From contig QAOA01001034.1 in NCBI GenBank assembly GCA_003255065.1, forward strand, positions 275,779-339,778: a DNA stretch of 64,000 nt, written 5' to 3'. The notes under the pieces are model-generated. The model saw only the letters and a program-made list of their open reading frames with translations. It made no database searches and had not been told where the DNA came from. Source of the DNA: Cercis canadensis (lineage: Eukaryota; Streptophyta; Magnoliopsida; Fabales; Fabaceae). The translations under genes were made by a program, and so were the position numbers. Shown here piece after piece: positions 38,229 through 50,341 of the stretch. Within the stretch, counting starts at the first letter, position 1; each line of letters begins with the position of its first letter.

Positions 38229-40736
38229 ATGGTTCGAGCTTTTGGTCATCAATCCAGCATGCAGAAGTCCAGGTCTTTTCATTTTAAAAAAATGTTTGAC
38301 ATACCAGGGAAATTTCACGGTTTAATATTTGATAATGGCAATGATGGAGCAGATGAAAAGGTCTTTTCAAGAATTGATTCAAGAAATGCAAGTGATCCAC
38401 CATTGGATATTCAGCCAATAGGAGCTGTACTCAATCGTGATAATAGTCCAGCAGCTTGCTTAGGTGGGGAAGGAGCTAAGATGGCATGTCTTCCTCCTAA
38501 GCCACCATCTGGTATATATAATATATCAACCTCTTTACATTTTTAACTCAAGATTGGTTTTTTTTTAATCAAAGTGATTTGAAAGAAAATGGGAATAACT
38601 TGGCATAATGCAAAAAGTTGTAATTTAACCTGTTTGTGGAAAGCTGCTCATGTCTTAGGTAAAATTCTTGTGTGCTTATATTGATTCAGATAACGAGTTG
38701 ATGAAGGAAAGGTTTTCTAAGCTGCTTTTGGGAGAAGATATGTCAGGTGCCGGGAAGGGTGTTTCTTCGGCATTGGCTTTGTCAAATGCCATAACAAACC
38801 TAGCAGGTACGAACTTTTTTCATCCAATGTATGCTAATTGACATTTCTACTGCTGCAACATCAGCATGAGAGGGATTGAAGCGATTTATTTTTCTCCAAG
38901 GAACATGCAGCATTGCTTAAATCATATGTTACATGGGGTTTATAACAAGTGATTTACTGTGTAATTACATTAGTTCAAATTTAGATGCAGAAAGTTATAT
39001 ACTTTGATGTAGTGTGATTAATTGAAAATATTCTCTAATTGATTTTGCTTTCAGTCACGTATATAATCTGCTTGTTTCTGTCACAATGTAGCATCTGTTT
39101 TCGGAGAAATATCAAAGTTGGAGCCAATGTCTTCAGAAAGGAAATCAAGGTGGAGAAGAGAAATTGAGTGGCTTCTATGTGTAACTGATCATATTGTTGA
39201 ATTTGTTCCTTCACAACAGATAGCTAAGGATGGATCATGCATGGAGGTAATTAAGCAGTCTCTCTTTCTATCTCTTTCTCCCCCTCTCCCACTTCTTCTA
39301 CTTCCCCTCTTGATGGTTTCTGATATATATGTAGTTTCAGTTCAGTCTTACATACAAAATAATATTTTCTGACTTAATATATAGATCATGACTACTCGGC
39401 AACGAACTGATCTGCTCATGAATATCCCTGCCCTGCGCAAGCTTGATGCAATGCTTATTGTAAGTAGCTAAATCTTATATTTTATGAAAAATCCACATTG
39501 CTTAGTTTCACTTGCTCAATTATAACTGTATTACAATGGAACAGGACACATTGGATAACTTCAAAGATCACAATGAGTTCTGGTATGTGTCTGCAAACGA
39601 TGATGAATCTGAAGGCAATACTAAAACCCAAAGAAAGAGTGAAAAATGGTGGTTACCCACTGTTAAAGTTCCCCCAGAAGGGCTATCAGAGGAAGCTAGT
39701 AAATGGATCCTCTACCAGAAGGATTCTGTGAACCAAGTACTTAAAGCAGCCATGGCAATAAATGCCCAAATACTATCAGAGATGGAGATTCCTGAAAACT
39801 ACATTGATTCTCTCCCCAAGGCAATACACAGAAACAAAATCTGATTTATGTTTGTTTTTGTCACAAATGAAGACTTGTAATTTGGATTAATTTTCTCCTT
39901 CATGTCTTTGGCAGAATGGTAGAGAAAGCCTTGGTGATTCACTCTATAGGAGCATTACTGTGGAATACTTTGATCCTGGGCAGTTTCTCGCAACTATGGA
40001 CTTATCAACAGAACATAAAGTGCTTGACATCAAGAATAGGATTGAAGCCTCTATAGTAATATGGCAAAGGAAGATGATCAGCAAGGATTCAAAGTCTTCC
40101 TGGGGTTCAGCAGTGAGCTTGGAGAAGAGGGAACTGTTCGAGGATAGAGCGGAGACAGTATTGTTGATCATCAAACAGAAGTTCCCAGGACTTCCACAGT
40201 CTGCACTAGACATTAGTAAGATCCAATATAACAAGGTAAGAACAACTTTTGCAACTGCCTTTTTTTCTCGTACATTTTCAAATTGGATTCTCTCATTTTA
40301 AATTTGACCTTTTCCAATATATGCACAGGATGTAGGACAGTCTATTCTAGAGAGCTATTCAAGGGTAATAGAAAGCTTGGCTTACACAGTTCTGTCAAGG
40401 ATTGAGGATGTGCTCTATGCTGATTCGCTCGCTAAGAACCCGTCATTAGCAGCATCCAGCAGGAGGTATTCCATGGATTCGCCTGAGGATAGCTCAGGAG
40501 AAGAGATGCATGCTACAGAGAATCCATCTTCAATGACTCTCTCAGATTTCATGGGTTGGTCTTCAACGAGTGACGTCAGGAGGAATAACTCTACAGGAGA
40601 CTTAGAAGAATACTTCAAAGAAAAGGATGAAAAGAGTATGAGTAAATCTCCCAACCTCACACCTAAAAAGAAATCAGGATACTTGGATAAGCTTGAGTAC
40701 TTAAATGCTCTGAAGAGTCCCATATCTCGCCATTAG
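38229..40736 (+). CDS. Rho-of-plants guanine nucleotide exchange factor (RopGEF, PRONE)
   Basis: Seven exons (38229-38511, 38690-38806, 39092-39246, 39385-39459, 39545-39820, 39915-40235, 40329-40736) encode 544 aa. The variable N-terminus (1-94) precedes a PRONE domain starting near [20 protein letters not shown] (residue 95). It continues through [50 protein letters not shown] and [33 protein letters not shown] proteins load GTP on ROP GTPases at the plasma membrane, downstream of receptor kinases. The Ser-rich C-terminal tail after about residue 445 is the usual autoinhibitory and phosphorylated segment; TLSDFMGW is conserved in the family. The intron after exon 5 begins GC, not GT (AAG|GCAATA); phase and the conserved [11 protein letters not shown] leave no better choice. 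Confidence 0.92.
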
Positions 40737-41071
40737 TATCAATGGCGAAAAAGTGAAGGGATGAAAAAATTAGAGAAAAACCAGTCACAGAGAATATGTA
40801 AATACTAAGATTCAGGCCCATGTTATGTAGGACACTATTAGAAACTCTTGTGTACTCTTTTTCCTTCCTACCATGGAAAGAGAAGTTTTTATGTATGTAT
40901 GGGGTTATATGCTTCTTAGCATAAATGGCTTGTAAATTATGTCAGAGTCTTAGATTCTGCCAGTGCTGGACTGCTTGTAGGTACTTTTTATTCAAAACAG
41001 TGCAAGATTCATTGTCCTTCTAGTCTAGAATTGTTGAATTCATTCCCCATTAATTACATTTTCTGCATCAT
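40737..41071. other. 3' flank of the RopGEF gene
   Basis: Likely 3' UTR. No other feature is visible. Confidence 0.4.
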
Positions 41072-42373
41072 TACAGCTCTAATTATGCTTAAGTTAGCTA
41101 GTTCTTAAGTTAGTTTTGCATAAATGTGTGCTATTTTTATCTTGTTATTTAGTAGATTTAGTTAGCTATCAATTAGTTGTTTTATTTAATTTTCTAGCAT
41201 GTTTTAGCTCATTCATATTCCCTTTGTATTATTTTTATAGGTTAGAGCATTAGGAGATTAAAGTAAGAGACTCAATGTGAAAATTCAAGTGCGTGAACAG
41301 TACCACACTCAGCGCCAAGACTTCAGCACTGTGCACGTCTTCGCTGCCCTACCAACGCCTAGCGCCAGCACCCCAGATTGCCACGTATTCTCATTAAAGA
41401 CAATGCTCAACACTGGGTTCGCAGCGGCCGGCGCTGGCGCACACTCTGCTATGCTGTTTTATTGACTCCTTTAAATTCTAACCTAATGTTTTGAGAGGGG
41501 GATGGAGAGATAGAGGGAGATAGAGAGGAGACGCCGTCAAGGAGCAAAAGGAGAGAGCTGGAGCACGATCGGTGACGATTGAGACTCAGATTTCTCCTAG
41601 TTTTTACTCTCCTATCTCATTATGAACTCTATTTCTCTGTTATTTCTTTATTTATTTTTTGTTTAAATATGTGTAGCTAAACCCTCTTAGTTGGGGGATT
41701 GATGTAACTCAGATTTTGATGAAGCTTTATTGTTGAATAATGTTATTTTGATGCAAATCTATTTGTTGGAGTAGATTTTACTGTTCTTAATGTTTTTGAA
41801 TGTTTGGCCATCATTTGAATGATTTATTAGCTCATGTTGATGCTAAGGATAGTAAGATATGGATATGCTCTTGTAATCTCTACCGTAAATCAAGTTAATG
41901 TAGGAATAGATAACTTAGTTTATATGGTCTTGAATTAATTTTCTAGAGCTTAATCACCAAGACAAGTTAATTCTACCAAGGAATTGGGCAATTAGTTGGG
42001 ATAGGGAGAATTGTTTCTCCAAGGGATTAGGTTCAATCAAATTAGGAAATTGGCCAACAACAAATGATTGGTATTTAGAATAACTTATTCTTCAGTGATT
42101 CAAAGATTATTTTGTCTATGAAGTAACCAGAGTCAAATTCGAGTGAAATCAACCCCTAACCTTCTTTTGTTCATTGTTAATTTCTTAGTTTGATTGTTAT
42201 TAAATTGTTCTTGCTTTAATTAATCAACCATTCTCAAACCTTTAATCTTTCCAAATAGAACCATTATTGGTAAAATTGGTAGTTGCTAGCTTTAATCTTT
42301 GAGGACGATACTCAACTTATCATTATATTACTTGTGTGACCTGGTATACTTGTCGGTATAAAAATCCACATCA
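41072..42373. mobile_element. Probable solo LTR, ~1.3 kb
   Basis: ATCAT stands directly before 41072 and directly after 42373, as a 5-bp target duplication would. The right end (tgaggacgatactcaactta ... cacatca) resembles the 3' ends of plant Gypsy-type LTRs as I recall them, and no coding sequence lies inside. The left end reads TACAG rather than TG, possibly after mutation. A solo LTR fits this better than a complete element. Confidence 0.45.
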
Positions 42374-42788
42374 ATCATTTCAATATCGGTTGCACTTTAA
42401 CTCTCTAAATTTCATGACTGTAACATGTCAACGAGCATTAACAGTCAGAATGCTTAATGATCAACTTTCTTCCTCTTAAAACTACAACAACAAAAACTTC
42501 TAAACTGCCTGAAAATAACAATATTTGCTTCTAATGTTTAGTTCTTTAATCATTCAATTGACATTGAATATACACCTCAACAGCCACATAAAAGGAAGAT
42601 GGACCAAGATCAACGATTGAGTAGCAGATGAAGATAGAGAGATAGAGAAAAAAATATTCTTAATCAAGATAAACCACCACCATGAGTACTTAAGGCTAGC
42701 AGATTGAGCTCAAAAAGAGGACCAAAAAAAAAAAAAAAAGACTNAAAAAAAAAAGACTAGAAGATGCAATAACAGGTTCTCTAGTTTG
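42374..42788. other. 3' flank of the ABI-like gene
   Basis: Intergenic. At 42729-42758 an aaaagact-type repeat occurs on both sides of an N (42744), again like unmerged contig ends. Confidence 0.45.
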
Positions 42789-44690
42789 TCACAGTGTTCT
42801 TTTAGTACGCCTTATGAGCGAGAAGATGTCACTACCATGCAATGATTTTCTATGGCGTCCAACCTTCGGGGTACCCTACAAACAAAGCCATTCAGAATTA
42901 GAACTCAATGTCAGACAAACCCAGTTCATTATGCAGTATGCATAAGGAATATAAAACAGGTAGAGTATAAAAGAAAAACTCACTTGGAAATGAAATGTAG
43001 GATTTGGGACTTTTGTTAAGACTGACAAACCATCACGAGCAGGTATCACTGTAAAGCATAGCATGGAAAGAGAGTTATGTTAGAGATGTAACTCAAGAGT
43101 ATCATCTAGCCCCATTATGCAGAAGAACATTGTATGTTACCTAAGGTCAAATTGGTGTGTCCATTAACTGTAGCACTTCTTGACATGGAATTCTTAGATA
43201 AACTTGGCTTGCGGGTGTACATAAAAGGTGGCAAATCCTCCTCTGTCCCCAATAGATGCTTATCTATGATTTTTGAAGGATATTTATTCTCAGAATCCCT
43301 GCATTATATCAAAGTTACCATCAGAAAACATATGGCCATACACCTTAATTGTCAGATTGTTCATTCTTTGAGGGCATTAAGGAATGAAGATGTACCTTTG
43401 TTTTTCCTTGCTTGATCTCTCAAGGGTGGGTACTGATCAAGGGAAAAAATTGAAACATCAAAATAATGTAGGAGTTAGATACATGGAAAAATGATGGAAA
43501 GTATAAAAAGTGCTTCATGTGCAAATTTATTCTTTCCATGAAAAGAACAAAGGGGTGACATGAAATACTTACATGACGACAAGTATCGGGAATGGAATCT
43601 CGGCAAATTCTCACTCCATCGTGTTTGTGTGAGGGCAAGCTTGTGTGCATATTGCTCACATGAGAGAAGTCTCTGTCAAACAGCACTTAAAAGTTTAATA
43701 AGATGCAATTTTTTTTTTTTTTGCAGAACTAGCAATTGGTATAAAGTAACATTCAATTAGCTGCATGCATTAGTGGGGGTAATAGAAAAGTAACACTAAC
43801 TTGTTTGAGGCAATTGATTCGGAGCTCTGCATCAGAAAACTCATTTTTCTGAGAAAGAAGACATTCAAGATTGGCTGAGACGTTTCCAAGATGATCAACA
43901 ACAGTGACCACGGCTCTGCATATATATTCTTTTGTGTTCTCCAGCACACTGCAAAACTTACAAATTAATCCTAATTTAACCACAAAAAATACATGGAGAA
44001 ATAGTTTCTAATTTTCAACACGTTTTAGGCTCATTCTGTGTAATTCAATATCCATAATTCACAACAAAAACAATCTAGTGCTGAAGGAGCAACATTCTAC
44101 ACACTATTTTCTGTTGGTACCACCTATGCTCCCTCCTTCTACTTTTCCGAGCATTTCATGTTAATTTGACCCATTCATCTCATCTCATAAAGCTATTGGA
44201 CTCACTAATTAATTTGTGAGTTATGGGTTTATATGCCAACAAAAAAGGGTTAGCCACCTAATTAACGAGTGCAGCTTCCCACTTAGGCCCTCAACACCAG
44301 AACAAAACCCAAAAAATGATAAATAATAAAGAAAGCACCCAAGAGAATAAAATTCAGATTAGCATACATTGTTATGACATGACTAGCATGTCAATAAGGA
44401 CTCACCTTGTCTTCTGTTCAGCTTTCAAGAACGTTGTTTCACAGTAATCTGCAGCATTGTGAAGCTGCGACCGCAGTTCCCTCAACTCCTGCAAACACCA
44501 TTAAGAAAAAAAAAAGCATGAAACTCTCTTTAAATCATGCAGAATAGAAGTACAAAACATAAAGTACAATACAATATGGCATTATTTGCTGAGTCAGGAT
44601 ATATACCTGAAGAGACTTGTCAAAACGCATGCTTTCGTCTACCTCAGCTTTTGGGTTTTCATGGGTAGAAGACTTACATTTCATCTCCAT
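42789..44690 (-). CDS. ABL interactor-like (ABIL) subunit of the SCAR/WAVE complex
   Basis: Eight exons (44690-44607, 44488-44406, 43948-43801, 43672-43573, 43432-43396, 43298-43141, 43048-42984, 42875-42789) give 253 aa, with every phase matching. The N-terminal coiled region is diagnostic: MRFDKSLQELRELRSQLHNAADYCETTFLKAEQKTSVLENTKEY followed by AVVTVVDHLGNVSANLE. Then come RINCLKQRLLSCEQYAHK and RFHSRYLSS. The C-terminus reads GSDIFSLIRRTKRTL. ABI proteins form the trimeric stalk of the SCAR/WAVE complex with SCAR and BRK1, which activates ARP2/3 actin nucleation. Plant ABILs lack the SH3 domain of animal ABI, as here. At 253 aa it is somewhat short for an ABIL (about 300). Exon 5 is only 37 bp. 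A second in-frame ATG follows two codons after the first. Confidence 0.88.
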
Positions 44691-45256
44691 GCTCTTGTTA
44701 TTGTTACTGGTTCAGAGGAAGAAATAACAGTAGGGGTTATGAAAATAATGCTCATAACCCAAAGGTAGACATAAAAAAGTCTCCTGATCTGCTCACTTTT
44801 CTGAATGGGACTTGTAGGTGAATATGCTCTTGTTTTGTTCCTCTTATAAGAGAGAGGGAGAAAGAGGGGTTTTGTGACTTGTGAGGCTTGTGAAATGCTA
44901 AAACAAACAAAACTCATTAAAGAGATATTCTGCAACTTATGGCCATTGGCCAGCACATAGACTATAGAGGAAGATGACAAATTAACAGTTTCAGCCCGTG
45001 ACATTCTGTTTTTCCCTTATTGATCCTATGACTTTTAAAAGCCAGGGTGAGTGAGTGACTCACATTATCATGTAATGTAATGTCACTGCAACAATAATTT
45101 TAAAAAGAACAATAAGATAAACAACTTTAGCTTAGGGTCACTGAGTGAGATTACCAACTGTAACTTTTTTGATAAAGACAAATTTGTGGTTTGCTATCAC
45201 TTGGTAATGTCTCAATCTACCTTAAAAAGCTAACAACCAATAAACAAAAATAATAA

Positions 45257-45676
45257 TTGTCTTTGGCAGTACATTGATTATGCTTCTTTGCATGGCACTT
45301 GACCCAAAAAAAAAAAAAAACAGCACATGAATGGTGGATAGGTTATGGGGTTTGGCTCACACAGCACATGCAAAGCTTCATGTGAGATACATAGGATATA
45401 CATGCTCACTTCTAAAGATGCCTCACAATCACATGAAAAGCAGAATACCTAAACTGNTTGTCTATGGCAGTACATTGATTATGCTTCTTTGCATGGCACT
45501 TGACCCAAAAAAAAAAAAAAAAANAAAAAAAAAAAAAAAACAGCACATGAATGGTGGATAGGTTATGGGGTTTGGCTCACACAGCACATGCAAAGCTTCA
45601 TGTGAGATACATAGGATATACATGCTCACTTCTAAAGATGCCTCACAATCACATGAAAAGCAGAATACCTAAACTG
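45257..45676. repeat. ~200-bp direct duplication around an N
   Basis: 45257-45456 and 45458-45676 are nearly the same, from TTGTCT-TGGCAGTACATTG to CAGAATACCTAAACTG. They differ by one base and by the length of a poly-A run that holds another N (45524). A single N (45457) separates them, so this is most likely the same stretch placed twice in assembly. Confidence 0.85.
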
Positions 45677-45746
45677 AGCGAATGATTAATTATGAACAGG
45701 ATAGGCGAATGAACACATAAACCTTTTATAAAACCAAATTAGCTTA

Positions 45747-46110
45747 GGTCATGTTTGGTACGCGGTTTTTTTCTTAAATTGTTGGGAATGTGAGGTGGAA
45801 ATGTTAGATGTCTATATTTGATACAAAAAAATGATATGTGTGAGAACTTAGTATTCTCATAAATGAATTTACCCCACATTCTGATCCAGTAATGTGAGAA
45901 TGTTGGACTCCCATAGCATTAATGGAATCTTGGGCCACCACTTCTTACCGTTGGCTGCTGGTGACCAAGAGCTAGCCATGCACCACATTCTTAAGAATAT
46001 TACATTATCTTGTTTGGTTCACACTTAATATTTTTGAAAATGTGAGAATATTTCATGTGAGAAGGTGAATTTTCATAAATCAAAATTGACTCCCTATACC
46101 AAACACTCCC
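45747..46110. mobile_element. Tourist-like (PIF/Harbinger) MITE, 364 bp
   Basis: TTA flanks both ends (45744-45746 and 46111-46113). The left end, GGTCATGTTTGGTA, is inverted at the right as TACCAAACACTCCC, with imperfect pairing. Size, target site and the absence of coding fit Tourist-type MITEs. Confidence 0.65.
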
Positions 46111-46530
46111 TTAGGTGACTTTTTATTTTTTATTTTTTAAATGAACCCTTAATTCATATTTTAGAGCTTAGTACTTGTGTGAAATCTGATTTAAACAAAG
46201 AAAAATTTATGAAATCGCCCGTTAGATTCTATTATAAAATGTGTGAAATTTTTACATTCTTGGCATGCGAATAAGTCTTTTGTAAAAAATTTCTTTAATT
46301 ACGAGAAATAACGGATTTATGATAATTGAGTTTTTAAACCACTTGTCAAGGTGATTCTAAGTTTCTAACATCATGCTATTTAGCAAGGGATAAAAAATTG
46401 GCTTTTTTATGTCCCTAACGCTAATCAACCTGTTTTCTTCTTTGATAGAAATACATTTAAGCTTCATTCTACCCCTTGCAGCTAAGTTTCAAAAGAATCA
46501 TTCAAGGTATTGCACATGACAAAATGAACT

Positions 46531-49500
46531 TCATATCTGAAAATCAATTGTACAACCACCAAGGAACTCTGCGGCCTCAATTTCAGATAGCATTGTCCTA
46601 TGATCTGAAAATACAGATGCTGAAAAGATATCTCTAAGATTTTTATACTTTTCTTGAGGTGTGTCCCTCATTTCTTCATGGTTGCCATGATTCACATGTT
46701 CAATCGTAGTCGCAGATCTTGCACGTTCCTCATCTTTCAGAAGTTCGAAGTCTATTAGAAGGGGAAGATCAACATATTTTCAAGTCAGCTCATCATGTAG
46801 ATATCTAAAAGGTTGATTTTGCTAGATAAATTGGCATACATTAAAGTAAATGTGAATCTGTGCTGATGTGCATGGATGTAAAACATAAATGAACCATAAT
46901 TGTAAACTTCTACATAGACAGGGAAGTACGTAGAAGTGTAAACAAAATCTGCAATGTCTGCTTTTCTAGACAAAACACAAAAATGTTAGGCAATACAACA
47001 TACACTTTTAGATTCCGGAGAAATCATGTCATGCAAGGGTCCCGGCTTCAAGTTATATCCAGAAACAAATAAAGTTTAAGAGCCAATTTGGTGATGTATT
47101 ATCATGAATTCCTCAGGTAAATTACATAATTTTTGTTGCCTAAACCATTTTGTACTAAGTAGCACTTGTCATGATCAGTTGAATACCGAAATTATGAATT
47201 TTTCAACTGCTTACAGTTTTATTATCATTTTTTTAAAAATAATATTACAATGTTGATATCAGCAATTTCATTTAAACAATTAAAAAGACATAATTGAGTA
47301 GGAAACATAACCATGTACTATGAACCAGATACTCTCTGCAGTGATTGTATCAGCAATCACCTTCAGATGTTGAAGAATCTTGCCGCACAAAGCCTGATTT
47401 AGCACGGGTAATGCACAACCATCTTCTTTCTGATTCGAAATTATGTTCTGATTCAACTGGAATATGCCAATGGCCCTCCTCTGATTCCTGCTACCATGAT
47501 TGCCATGTTATACCTCTACCATTTCAACTTCCAATTCACAGACAGAAATATAGTCTTGTTTGTGTTCACATTCAAATATATTTTGAACAGCAGAAAAGCT
47601 TTACAGTAATATGACTTTTACCTGAATTACAACGGAACAAGAAGGGGGCATGTGAAACTCTGGACCAGCATCAGAGAAACTGAAGTGTACCTTGAATTTG
47701 GAAAAACATGGACGCCCACATTAGGATGCTCACATTTGTAATTTTGCTCAAAGAAAGGAAAAACTAAGCTATAGGAAAATCAATATCAGTACCTGAAGTA
47801 ATTTTTATAGATATCTATACAACCAAGAAGATAATTAGACAAAAGTCTGGAGAGAAAACTATCCCTCTGAAGAGCCTTTCTCACCTGATGCCTTTCTTTC
47901 CACTTGGGGAAGAAGTCATTTCCCAGAAGTTGAAATATGTGATCTCTCATCTCATCATTGGTCACAAGTAAGCACTTAAATTTTATAGCTGCATACAACC
48001 AGTACCTGAATCACAGGTTAGAACATATGAAGCATGATATGCATGAGCTTTATGTATAAATAAAATAAATAGTTGAGAATTTTATTATCCCATTTATTTC
48101 ATACCAATCATCATTTGATCCAGTAGGTGTTGCATAGAGTGCATCGGCATTTTTCCACTTGTCAACTAATGCTCTATTTATTGGTACATCCATTTTGTGT
48201 CCTGTGATACGCTTGTTATGCAAAATTATAAGTGGGAACTTCTTTGAAGGGAGCTTCTGCCGTATTCCATTAACAACAGCATTGATCTAAAGGTTTCAAA
48301 ATAATTAACAACCAAAATAAGAAAGACATGCAGAAATCAACATACTGGAAGTATTTTCTAGTTCAGTAACTTGCCCTGGATGGCATGAATCTCCTTTGGC
48401 TGTAAAGACCTACATTTGCAGCATCTATCACCGCTTCAAAGGGTCCGTAATAGTTAAGCCATTTCTGCAAGTCATAACTTCATTTAGTTTACTCCATCAA
48501 ACTATAATGAAATTAATTAATTTGCATGCATTATTCAGGTTTCTTACTTGAAATTTCTGAAAGTTTGAATTTTTCTCTCTCAGTATAGCAATAGATGCAA
48601 CTGACTTGGCAAAGTTCTCTGTTTCAATAGGATCAAGATCAATAGTAGCCAAGCGCAACCCACAGCATTTACAAACTCCATCAGTTCCAATGTTTGTATG
48701 TAAAACTTTCCATTTTCCCCTACCCAACCAACCCTGCCCATGCCAACCTCCACCATTATTTTCAATCGCTTCATTTATTAATTTTTTATCCCATTTCCTC
48801 TTCCCCAATCTTGAAGCTTGCTTGCTATTAAACCAATCAGTAATCACATCTGCGGTAGGAGGCAATACCTTCCTTACATTAGTTCTCAGTTTATGCAACA
48901 AATAGTAAACCTTGTCACCCTGACCAGCTCCTACACTTACTCTTAAGAGTGCCTCCAACTCAGGCTCCTCAGGATAGACACCATGTTCCAGCATGTGCTT
49001 TTCCACAGCAAATGCTTTATCTACATCTCCATTATTGCTAAAGGTAGAGAGAGCAGGACCATAAGACCGTAACCGAGGATTAATCCCCAATGGTTTCATT
49101 TGCTTCACCATCTCAAAAGCCATGTCTCCATCACCCATTGACATAGCCATTCTAGCCACAGATGTCAAGGCTGCTTCATTCATGGGGACCTTATCTAGAC
49201 ACATATTCTCATAAATTTCAAAACCTCTCTGCAGTGCATATTTCTTGACATCTTCACTCACCAAAATTCTGTGATCTTCTTGGTTGCTGGAAACATCTTT
49301 TACAGGTGAAAATTCGCCACTTTTCCTTCTTAGGTAAGTCAGTCCATCTACATTCTGCATCAGAAACCCATTGGAAAACTTGGTCATGTTCTTGTCATTA
49401 GAAACACTGGAGTTTAACTCTATATTATCAACAGTGTCATGACTATTTGTCATATCAACTAGTCGCCCATCAACTAAAACTGGACCATCCGGCATGGTAT

Positions 49501-50341
49501 TAAGAAAATTCCTGTCATTCTTGTCCACTGATTTACTTAACTCCATGGGATTCTCAGCTTCATTAGAAGAGGCCAATGCACTCAGAGTTCGATTACCACT
49601 TCCACTTTTAGCTGGTCGAACAACACCAAAAGCTGCTGAAGAACAAAGATACAATAACACAGTATAATGGTGCTGCCCCAATTTGATTACCTCTCTCTGA
49701 GCTGAATCATACAAAGACAATGCTCCCATTACATCCCCTCTTTTAGAACACATATCCAAAGCAAGCCGCAACTTAACTTCTGGTGAATCCTTATCCTTCT
49801 TAGATTTCTTCCCCTTATTATTCCCCTTTCCCACCAGATTTTCATTGTCTTTCGTCTCCAATTTCTCACTAACTGCCGTAGTGTCATCCTTAGACGATTG
49901 AGAAGAATGCCTCGAATTTATTCCCCTCCTTTCTCTATAACCTGGGGTTTTCCTGATATTTCTTGAGAACCTCTTTTCAGCCTTCTTCTCCACCAACGAA
50001 TTAACATGATTTTTCCCCCATTTTTTGCTTACTCTTTCAACTATAGAATTCACTGTAGAATACCCACTTCCAGTTTCTGTACTATCACTCAAATTTATGG
50101 CTCTTGTCGAAGTTTCATGCTCTAAAGTACCCAACTTTGGTACTGAAGCATGTGCTTTAACTACAAAATCTGGAGATACTATTCGTTCCAAGCTAGTTTT
50201 GAGAGGTAAATGAGTGTAGAAGTGTGGAAAAGAATGAAACTTGCAAGTATTGAGCATAGAATGGTACCTAGAAAGAGTGAGCGAGATAAGGTAAAGGCTC
50301 TCTTGTCGCAGAGAGTAAGAGTTTAAGGTAAAGGAGGCCAT
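46531..50341 (-). CDS. PRORP1: Protein-only RNase P, PRORP1-type (organellar)
   Basis: Exons 50341-48548, 48464-48375, 48286-48105, 48005-47885, 47690-47622, 47487-47361 and 46751-46531 give 867 aa. The enzyme cuts 5' leaders from tRNA precursors in mitochondria and plastids. The basic N-terminus suits an organelle. PPR repeats follow (FEIYENMCLDKVPMNEAALTS onward, and others). The zinc site uses Cys557 and Cys560 with His760 and Cys777. The NYN nuclease aspartates are Asp612, Asp687, Asp688 and Asp706, with exactly the spacing of Arabidopsis PRORP1 (75, 1, 18). A poorly conserved linker of about 110 residues interrupts the PPR array. The second intron has a GC donor (AGG|GCAAGT). If the last intron is retained, the protein stops at 47350 and is 797 aa, ending RQDSSTSEGDC. 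Confidence 0.9.

Larger units (their letters stand above)
44691..46530. other. Intergenic between ABIL promoter and PRORP 3' end
   Basis: Contains the ABIL promoter and leader (from 44691), a 200-bp assembly-type duplication (45257-45676) and a Tourist-like MITE (45747-46110), each listed separately. No gene is visible. Confidence 0.45.

Noticed and set aside
15646-46531. snoRNA cluster and PRORP as a functional RNA-processing cluster
   Set aside because: They are more than 28 kb apart, with unrelated genes between. This PRORP type is organellar, so shared location is probably chance.
47345-47614. 89-codon plus-strand frame over the end of PRORP
   Set aside because: Antisense to the conserved zinc-site exon of PRORP; the minus strand explains it.
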